Positions 55,626 to 64,000 of a stretch of DNA of 64,000 bases are shown piece by piece. The translations under genes were made by a program, and so were the position numbers. Origin of the DNA: Phyllostachys edulis. Its lineage: Eukaryota > Streptophyta > Magnoliopsida > Poales > Poaceae. Positions within the stretch are counted from its first letter, which is position 1; each line of letters starts with the position of its first letter. The stretch spans positions 2,728,001-2,792,000 of the forward strand of contig CM070558.1 of NCBI GenBank assembly GCA_036346405.1, written 5' to 3'. The notes below the pieces were generated by a model. The model had not been told where the DNA came from. It did not search any database and was given only the letters and a program-made list of their open reading frames with translations.

Positions 55626-58600
55626 CGGGCATGAGTACTCCTCCAGTGGTACCACCTTCTCAGGTCCTCTTCTTACTTTCTTTTTCCTCTCATCATGACC
55701 CTATCCCACGAAAGTCTACGCGCATTAAATGCTGTTGCATCACATTAAATGCGGTCACCTCTAGTGTACTCCTGTGCATTAGTTGTTACCTCTTTTACCA
55801 GCTCCTTTTTCCCTTCAACTCCTGCTCCCGTCTTGAGCATTGACTACGTCGTCCTCTCTCTCAGGACCTCCCTGTGCCTATATAAAGCACCGGAGGAGCC
55901 TCCCTCTTTTTGTTTCCCTGTGCCTTGGACCTCCTTCACGTAACTCTCATCTTCATTGGAAGCTCTGATTCGAGTGGTTCAAGTCCCTATTTTCTCCTTG
56001 GCTCCGTGTTTATCTTTTGGTTTTAGTCTGGCTCTTTTTCTGGAGTTTTGAGGATTCGTTCTATTTACACGTTCTCGTTCTTACGTGTAGGTTCCGGTTG
56101 TTCTGAAGACCTCTAGGACCCAGCAGCTTTCTTTGAAGAAGTTTAGTTCTACAACGAAGGCAAGTCATAGACCTTGACCATGTTGAACCCATTTTGCAAA
56201 ATGTATTTTGTTTTAGTATGAACATGCATGGCTAATTTTATATAAATGGTTTTCGGGCCTAGTTAATTACCCAATTGCCATTATGACTCCTTGTTAAACT
56301 TGCAAATGACATGTATCCTTGAATGACATAAGTCCTTTGTCACCTTAGGAAGGGTTCTCTATTAGTTGGATGTCCTTGTATACCAACATGGGGGCGCCTT
56401 ATTGCTTAGCCATGCTCTAAGTAGATGTTGGTCTTAGTCTCGTGACTCATCAATGTTTAAACTTGACTAATGGATTATGGAACAGTGGCAATGCCACTTT
56501 ACTAAAATGTGTGGTGCCAGGACTAGGGTGGTCCTCTGGCTGGGTTGAACCCAACAAATGCTAAATTTGTCTAATGAGCTATGGAACCGTGGCAATGCCA
56601 CTGCTGTTAAAAGATGTGTGCCTGAGATTGGGGTGGTCCTTGGGCTGGTTGAACACCAAACCGTTTTATGCTCGGGCAAGAAGTTAGGGGGTGAGTAGTG
56701 GGTGCCTTGAGCACACTAGGTTTGAGGTTTGTCTTGCCTGAGCAGCCAACTAAGGACTTAACCTTGTACGTCATCGATCTAGGTCACATTCATGCAACCA
56801 CAAGTCCATTATGGGGTAGTCCTGGCTAATTAATTAGTGAGGTCCTGATGCGGTTCTGTCGTGGTGGTCGGAATTGCGCAAGAGGGGGCCTAAGCATGGC
56901 GAAACCTTAGCAGGCAGAACCAAGTCAGGACCGACCTTTGTAAAGGCCTTGTCACGAGCTCTAGACTGCTTACCAAAGGAAGTGAGCGGGGGCATCGACG
57001 GGTGCCCAACCAACTAGAGGACTTCGTGTCTTGTGGATAAAGTGCATAACCTCTGCAGAGTGTAAAAATCTATTTGAATAGCCGCATCCTTGGAAATGGA
57101 CACGCCCGGTTCTTTCACGCAAGGGGTAGACTTTTTCTCAAAAGGGTGGTTGTGGTTGCTCTCGGGTGATCGTGGTTGTGTCTTGTGTGACCCTTGTGGT
57201 CTGGGTGTGGACTGGATGTCCACGGGTTGCTTTCAAATAAACTTGTTCATTTATGTATTATCTCTTTCAAATGTGCTTTTCAATCTACTTAATGTATTTC
57301 TAGAATTGTTGCTTTGTGCAAACTAACCATTACAACTCTCCTTTGGCAAGACTTGCATGACATTAATTGCATTCATTTCCCTATGACTTGTTGAGTACAT
57401 TCAAAGTACTCATGGTTTGTTCCTCCGTTAATCGGAAATGAAGACCTCCTGTGGTGCTCCGAGCACTATGAGGAGGAGTTCTTTCAAGATCTGGTGGACT
57501 AGGGGACGTCCTCTACTCGATAGCCCATGGCTCATCGAATGGCTCCACGTTGTATTCTGTGTTTCCGCTGCAAAGACCTCTTTTGTTGTTGCCCTGCGTG
57601 GCATCCCTGTAAACAAGCTTGACTATAAAGTCTTTTGTTTCTATTTGTTAATTTGTCTGCTTCATCTTTTGTTTGTTGTTATGGATGTGATGACACCGAT
57701 GTTGGGTCTGTGCGAGCTAGCTTGATCTTGGGACTAGCTCGGTGCATAGAGGCCGGGACATGTGATCTTTTAAGGACCTCCTGGGAGGTCCCAGGGACCT
57801 CTGAGAGGTCTTGAGGATCCCTTGGGTGGTCTGGGAGGACCGCCGTGAGATCCTGTAAGACCTCCTCGGCTGGGGTTCCGACAGTCGTGGACTTGGTCGT
57901 GGATCTGGTCATAGACTTGGTCAAGAACCTAGTCATAGGCTTTGTGATCGGTTGTCGTAAGCTCCATGGTAGGTAGTGGTAGGTTTCGAGTGCTTCAATT
58001 CTTGTTATCTTCGAGTACCTTGAGTACTCGTGTCTGATCGACCAGCGGTCTGACCAGCTTGTGCACAGCAGTCAGATCGGTTTTTTTAGAGTGGTCTCTA
58101 GCTGTTTTTCTGAAAGCTTGAAAATTAAGATCATGGATGATCTGGTTTGTGTTTATTGATAAATGAGGGTGTGATATGCGTGTGTGGACTGATATTGGTC
58201 AAGTTGGAGAACTTGAGCTGAGAAAACGTTCTTTGGTATTTGCATGTGCAGGTTGGGCGTGGAGACGGTCATGGTCGATGACGAGGAGGACCGGGACTAG
58301 GATGGGGAAATCCAAGGTTCATGCGGTCGAAGGTCTCATGAAGTGGGTTTACGCTGGTGCACATGGAGATCAAAGGTGGATGCATGATGCGTGGAGAAGC
58401 TACGGGAGGTGCGGTCCTGAAGGCTTCGACGCATGAGGAGTTATGGAAGGTGTTCATAACTGAAAGGTTTAGAGATTTTGGAAAACCCATATTTGGAAGG
58501 GTTTTAGGTCCGTTGATTTTCAGAAGCAGATAGGATTTTGTGTCTGTGTTATGAGGACACGGTTTAGGGCTCTAGCATATAAAAGGAGGTAGAGGTTAAG

Positions 58601-59049
58601 AGTTAAGGATGAGGTTATTAGACGGCTTTTGAGAAAAAGGCTTTTGGAGGTTTTCGTGCTAGGGTTTGAGGGGTACTGTTAGGGCACTTTGTAGCCACAG
58701 AACATGATTCTGAAATAAAAGATCAGATCTATTCCAAGTAAAATTAGTCATTGTCGGCGATGTGTCTTTCTGGGCATCGTCTTCAACTAGTTCTTGTTCC
58801 ACGAAGTACATGGCAAGATAGTGCTCCTCCGTCGACTTCTCTTTTGTCGATCACATGCCGTGTCGTTCACTCGATCGTAGGCAACAGCATCGGCAAACAA
58901 AGCAGATCAGAGCACGACAACTAGGTGTCATCACGCACAAGTACTGTGTCTTTAGTTATCGATTAAATCCAACATAGGTCATCTTCGGTAATTTGGAAAG
59001 AAATAGCTACAATCATTCACCCCCTCTGATTGCGGTATTCGATCTTACA

Positions 59050-59522
59050 TGGGCTAATTTTGTTTTTTTTAAATAAAATCATTCCAATACTTCTCCAATA
59101 CCGCGGGATACCTCACCGATACCGCCCAACCCAAGCCCAACAACTCCACACCACGCCTCCTCTGCCTCCCCACACGCACATGATAGCAGAGACGCGAGGC
59201 GACAAGGTGGTGGTAGAGGAGATGTGAGGTGGCGAGGATCTCCCACCCGGGCCACCCAACGGGCGGCGGCGGGCACCTCTACTCTACATATCTGGTATTT
59301 CCCTTCCTCTCCCTTTCTTTCCCTACAAGTCTTTCTTGAATCTTGATGCTTCCCTTCCCCTCTTATGGTCATCCTTTTCGGTAGCCAATTAGCCATGGCA
59401 AGTGGTGGTCAAGCTAGTAATGCCTAGTTGGATCGATTGCATTTGACACTTGACTATTAAGCCTTAATATTATCTAAGAGACTATAACTATCTTTCATTT
59501 TGACATATATATATATATATAT
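59050..59522. other. Spacer, no gene seen
   Basis: Mixed sequence with a T run, CCAATACCGCGGGATACC-type text, a GC-rich stretch (59120-59275) and a TA-rich right end. No protein homology. Confidence 0.35.
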
Positions 59523-59704
59523 GGGAACATATCTAGTGCTAATGGGTAATTGAGTGCTAAGGTGCTAATGCTAATCTTGACTGTTAGATCATGTGCAGGG
59601 TGTTTAATACAAGGCATTGGAGGTGGGAGCATGCATGATCTAACAGTCAAGATTGACATTAGCACCTTAGCACTCAATTACCCATTAACACTAGATATGT
59701 TCCC
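59523..59704. mobile_element. Foldback MITE, copy 1
   Basis: 182 bp, inverted ends GGGAACATATCTAGTGCTAA and its complement ending GATATGTTCCC. Arms of about 70 bp pair almost perfectly, leaving a loop of about 40 bp. It is flanked by TA repeats, consistent with a TA target duplication. It appears to be an internal deletion derivative of copy 2. Confidence 0.88.
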
Positions 59705-59718
59705 ATATATATAAAATA

Positions 59719-60007
59719 GGGAACATATCTATTGCTAATGGGTAATTGAGTGCTAAGGTGCTAGTGCGAATCTTGACCGTTGGATCTAGATTGAGCAGCC
59801 AAGATTAATGCGGGCTCCCATCTCCAAACCATTTAATCACCATGTATGCTCCTACCTCCAATGCACCTTCACCTTCATTAAACACCATGCACCATGCATG
59901 CTCCCACCTCCAAAGCCATGTATTAAACACCCTACACATGATCCAATAGTCAAGATTGGCATTAGCACCTTAGCACTCAATTACCCATTAGCACTAGATA
60001 TGTTCCC
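59719..60007 (+). mobile_element. Foldback MITE, copy 2
   Basis: 289 bp, same ends as copy 1 (GGGAACATATCTATTGC..GATATGTTCCC). The interior includes TCCAAACCATTTAATCACC and TGCATGCTCCCACCTCC. Confidence 0.85.
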
Positions 60008-60014
60008 GTAACCT

Positions 60015-60392
<378 letters not shown>

Positions 60393-60400
60393 GCCTGCTT

Positions 60401-60748
60401 GTACTCTTAGGAGTATATACTCCACTTCAATATACCACTTAAATGAATATATTATACTTCTTTATCACTTTCAAGATATTTAAATACCAATTATAAAATA
60501 CTCCAATGTGACTTGGTTGAAAAATTTCCATTTGAGCCCTTTATTTTTGTTATATACCATTTTTCATATATATAAAAGAAGCATATACACAAATTTTGCT
60601 ATAAAAGTGGACTTTCATGAAATGTTGCATAGAACTCACTTTGAAGTATCTTATAATCATTATTGAAATATACTCAAATAGATAAAGAGGTATCATCATA
60701 TGATTTAAGTGGTATATGAGAGGTGGGAGTATGTACTCCCAGGAGTAC
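60401..60748. mobile_element. MITE with about 46-bp terminal inverted repeats
   Basis: 348 bp. Left end GTACTCTTAGGAGTATATAC and right end GTATGTACTCCCAGGAGTAC are inverted relatives, continuing inward to ATACCACTTAAAT on the left and ATTTAAGTGGTAT on the right. The interior is AT-rich with no coding. It is flanked by TA-rich DNA on both sides. Confidence 0.85.
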
Positions 60749-60756
60749 CATAACAT

Positions 60757-60793
<37 letters not shown>

Positions 60794-61560
60794 GCCATAT
60801 CGATGAATTTGGGGAATTATTGAGGCCGTATTAGTATCACTGTACCGGTATCGGGTATATGTGCTTCCTAGCCTTTGACAGGATGAAGCCACCTAGTACA
60901 ATCAACATAGTTAGTTAGCGTGCAATGCAGCGATCAAGACCTGAGAGGAGAGAAGCAGATTGGAACGAAACAATGCCATGAGGGTTAAGAAATAACAATT
61001 GTTTCCAAAAGAATGGATTCAAGCAAGTTGGATAGATGTTGAATGCTGGTGTTTGAGTTGCATGTGTTTGTCAAGGCGTCAAAGTATTATTAGGACGCTC
61101 GTGGGCCGGACGTTCATACACATCTATGGGCCGGACCGAATTCATTCTTGTATAAATATTTTTATTTAAAATCTAGCTTGTATTTTAACAATTCTACATT
61201 TTTTAACTATACTTGTCAAACTTTTGTTTACCAAAATATAGTGCAAAGTAAAGATTATTTGTTATTTATGCAAATTATAATGAACATGAAGAAATAAAGA
61301 GTAAAAATTTACAATGAAAGGGACATATGCAAATAATAATTTATAATAAATCACTAGAATTGGTAGAATCGTATGAAATTTTGATCACGATTCTACAAAT
61401 TTTTTATTAGAATCGTAATAATATTAAGATTCTATCAAATTAAAACTTTAATATGGGATTGGATCAGTCCAGTTATCTGAGTCGTAGAAACGTAAGATCA
61501 TACCACTAGAATCAATATTCTGACAATGGCTGGCGCAGCCGCTGAGCTACTCAGGACGCA
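60749..61560. other. AT-rich intergenic DNA
   Basis: Includes a short (TA)n tract at 60763-60790 and CTGTACCGGTATCGGG near 60840. The element GGACGCTCGTGGGCCGGACG at about 61093 recurs at about 61728. No gene recognised. Confidence 0.4.
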
Positions 61561-62340
61561 GTGCAAGAGCCAAAGGGGCATGGTCCTCTGGTAAACGCAC
61601 TATCACGTGTGCTACAACAACACCACCTTCTTTGGAGGCGTTTCGCGTTGGGCAACCGCGACACGGAGGACCTGCCCACCGAGGAGTGCAGACGCATTAC
61701 GTTCGTGGGAATCACGTCCCTGGGCCGGACGCTCGTGGGCCGGACGTTCGTGGGAATCACGTCAGACGTTTGTGGGTTTCGACTGCTTGCAGCGCGCGCC
61801 TTGAATTCTCCAGCTGCATTTGTGCTTACAACAGAGCAGCGCGCCCAATGACCATCCCCCACGGCTATATAAGCTAGGGTAGCCTCACCCTTGCCTCCTC
61901 CTCGCCATTTCTCCTACTCTCCCTCTCTTTCGCCAGAAGGGAGCAAGCTCCGCTTTCGGCCGCCGCACCACCGTCGTTGTTTCCACCGCTTCGGTGATCC
62001 CCTCCCCTCGCCACCTGCATTATCTCGTGTTTTGGGACACAAGGAACTTTCCCCCCACTTAATTTCTCTGTTGGTCCGTAGGAGCTCGCCGAAATCATTT
62101 TCTTCCTCATCTTCGCCCGGAACCACCTTTTTCGTCGTCAGCTCCAGTTCAGTGAGCTTCGCCTCGATTCCCTCATCTCCGAGCACCTCCTTAACCCTTT
62201 TGTGCTTCTCCGACCTTTTTTTGCCCCTCTCCTTGCTCAGGTCATTGCCGCCGCGTGAAGCTCCTTGCACCGCGTCGGGTCATCGTCGTCAGCCACCCTC
62301 CGGTCTTTCTCATCCTCGTCTTCAGTTCCAGTGAGTTTCC
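61561..62340 (+). promoter_or_regulatory. Promoter-like region with TATA box and CT-rich leader
   Basis: CTATATAAGC (61864-61873) is followed by a strongly CT-rich leader (61890-61935) and C-rich sequence to 62340, typical of a grass gene or LTR promoter plus 5' UTR. No convincing protein follows: frames to 147 codons are Ser/Pro-rich without domains. It could be the promoter part of the LTR that ends near 63720. Confidence 0.4.
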
Positions 62341-63720
62341 CGTCCCTCGTAGATGCTCATGCATTAACTCTTTGTAGCATGCAACTATAATTTGCAAATG
62401 TATTTTGCAAATGGTTGAAGTCTATGCACCTACTACTTGTGGCATGATACTAAAGTTTGCAAATGTGTTTTGCAAATTTTTGAAGTTCATGCATCATTCT
62501 TTGGTATGGTCTAAGATTGCTTGTTACTCTTTTCTTAGACTTAGGCCATGTGTTAGCTCTTTGGAGTTGTGTTTCTTGATTTTATCAAATGTGTTTGAGA
62601 TCAATCAAACAGATGAGTTGTGTAGCCCTCTGAATAAACTTTCCGTAGAGCTTAAGATCACTCAATTCCGACATCGGAGTCAAAAGTTATGGTCGCTTTT
62701 CCTAGTGTCGCTTATACTGAAATTCAGGCTTGGACTGACTGGAATTTTGGTCTGACATCCCTTATAAGGTCGGTCAACCTTTTCCAGAGAGTATTTTTTT
62801 TTGTCTTTCTTCCTCCCGGAAGTCCGGTCTGACCAGGGGTCCGGTCAAACTGGACCTGTGAGGGAGGTCTGACTGGGAATTGTTTGTAACGATTAGTTTT
62901 ATAGCTGTTACATTGTAGCTCGGTCTGACCGGCCATTGGTTGGTGGTCATACCGGGTTTCACTATTTTTCATCCATTTTCTCCTCCAACGGCTAGTTTTG
63001 GTGTGTGGGTTATAATACCCACCTTGACCGGTTGGGAGGCAACCCTTGGCATCTCATTTTACTTTCTTGAGCTAGTGTGAGCTTCTCTTCTCAATTGTGC
63101 ATGTGTTGCACCTTGTGAGCAAATGGAGAGGTTCTAGTTGCATGTGTTGTAACTAGAATTGGATTGAGCATCCAATTGTGCATGTGTTGCACTTGGTGAG
63201 AGTCAAGTAAGAAGCTTGGCTTATTACTCTTGGTGTTTGCCTACACCTAGATGCCGTGGAGGCGGCTTGGTCCGGTGATCTTCTCAAGAAGCTTGTGAGA
63301 AGGCCCGTCATATTGTGAGTGGTTTGGTGCTCGTCATCTCCGGAGTGGAGGAAGAGCAACCCTGAGTGGATCGAGGTGTTGGTTCAAGTTGTGAGCCGGT
63401 CCAATTCATTTGAGCTTACCTCAACGTGGATTAGGAGAGGCCGGCAAGTCTCCGAACATCACAGTAAAACATCCTTGTGCCATTGTGGTTTGCTATATTG
63501 TGATTTACTTTGTGCAATTTTACATTCCTAGAATTAAATTGATTGCACGTCAAACTAGAATTACAAACCTTGACTTAGACTTATGGTGTTGGTGCACTTA
63601 AGAAAAGCTACAATCTTTAGGTTTTAATTGTGCAAAACCGAATTAATTTCGCTTTTGCATTAAAAATCCTTTTTGCCTCAAAGATTTTTAGAAAAAACTA
63701 TTCACCCCCTCTAATCGGTC
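62341..63720 (+). mobile_element. SIRE-like copia LTR, plus strand
   Basis: Repeated GGTCTGACC-type motifs (62730-62950), then GTGCATGTGTTGCACTTGGTGAG text (two related copies at 63095 and 63178), and a terminus TATTCACCCCCTCTAATCGG (about 63701-63720) match the layout of SIRE/Maximus LTRs. The left boundary is not determined. No primer site follows, so it is a solo or truncated LTR. Confidence 0.55.
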
Positions 63721-64000
63721 TCCTCGACCTTAAGGGGGGCGGAAGGTTGTCGTGGCGCAGGGGGCCACCCAAGGCTGAACCGTGCCCCTGGGGCATGGAC
63801 GAGGGGGCTGAAGGGCCCCTGGGGCCGGAACGATAGGGATTATGTGCCCCTGGGGGGCCGCAATTGTGACGTGGCGAGTCCGCACGACTCTGCGGTGACA
63901 TTTTTGTGTTTGATTCAAATGGACGGCTAGTTTTGTTAATCTACGGTGCAACAATGTCATTTTAGCCAAAAACTCCTTTTCTAACTAGGGTTGAAAATAT
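63721..64000. other. Repeat fragment related to the UGDH insert
   Basis: GC-rich text (GGGGCCCCTGGGGC-type) followed by GTGCAACAATGTCATTTTAGCC and AAAAACTCC. The latter is the reverse complement of an end like that at 32796 (AGTTTTTGGCT), so one margin of the same repeat family probably lies near 63970. Confidence 0.4.

Larger units (their letters stand above)
54663..57883 (+). mobile_element. 3.2 kb gypsy-type solo LTR
   Basis: Starts TGTAACATCC and ends GGGTTCCGACA. Flanking pentamers are GTCAT (54658-54662) and GTCGT (57884-57888), differing by one transition. The surrounding 12-bp minisatellite resumes directly after it. The interior shares the blocks AAAGGCCTTGTCACGAGCTC and CAACCTCTGCAGAGT-like text with the LTR at 1-1797, and a GAGTACATTCAAAGTACTC motif before its end. 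No coding domains. Confidence 0.8.
54219..59049 (+). mobile_element. Copia-type LTR split by a gypsy solo LTR
   Basis: The outer LTR starts TGTTAGACC (54219) and ends CACCCCCTCTGATTGCGG..CTTACA (59049), the terminus typical of SIRE-like LTRs. A TATA box (CATATAAAAGG, about 58577) fits an LTR promoter. Joined across the inner insertion its length is about 1.6 kb. Flanking pentamers CGAGC and TGGGC agree at three of five bases (two transitions), so the target duplication is only tentative. No internal domains are present, so it is a solo LTR. Confidence 0.5.

Overview
This is nuclear DNA from a grass (Poaceae). The evidence is a plant-type 29-exon gene, many LTR retrotransposons with tRNA-Met primer sites, Tourist- and Stowaway-like MITEs, tRNA-derived SINEs, a SIRE-like copia LTR ending in an ACCCCCTCT tract, and GC-rich gene fragments. 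I cannot name the species from sequence alone.

The only gene that looks intact is SCC2/NIPBL, the cohesin loader, at 6721-19671 on the plus strand. Almost every exon junction can be phased and there is no disabling mutation. Its introns hold a solo LTR, a MITE and two SINE-like inserts. Upstream (1-6700) lies a gypsy LTR fragment, unassigned repeats, a LINE remnant and small MITEs.

Downstream, 20820-28207 is a gypsy-type element with about 3 kb LTRs, a perfect GTCTT target duplication and only a gag remnant inside. Position 28704-32571 is a 3.9 kb solo LTR with target duplication TCCTA. From 32633 to about 42245 a UDP-glucose 6-dehydrogenase gene (UGDH) survives as four colinear pieces. They are separated by a 0.9 kb insert, a 4.1 kb LTR element (target duplication AAGCT) and a 3.4 kb copia derivative. 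The gene also has in-frame stops and frameshifts of its own.

The 4.1 kb element is the most remarkable object in the window. On its minus strand it carries a nearly open chimeric reading frame: a DEAD-box RNA helicase (RH41-like) with about 220 residues of a PHT4-type anion transporter fused into its middle. A solo LTR of the same family sits in SCC2 intron 2. The copia derivative ends in a head-to-head inverted duplication of its own gag.

From about 43.7 to 54.1 kb lies a mosaic of captured host exons: MCM4, plastid dihydrolipoyl dehydrogenase, a P-loop protein and FIE. Several carry local tandem duplications. The rest (54.2-64 kb) holds a copia-type LTR split by a 3.2 kb gypsy solo LTR with minisatellites, an inverted cluster of one MITE family beside a 139 bp (TA)n tract, another MITE, and a SIRE-like copia LTR. 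Overall the window shows one conserved gene beside a neighbour destroyed by nested insertion, in DNA rich in gene-capturing elements.
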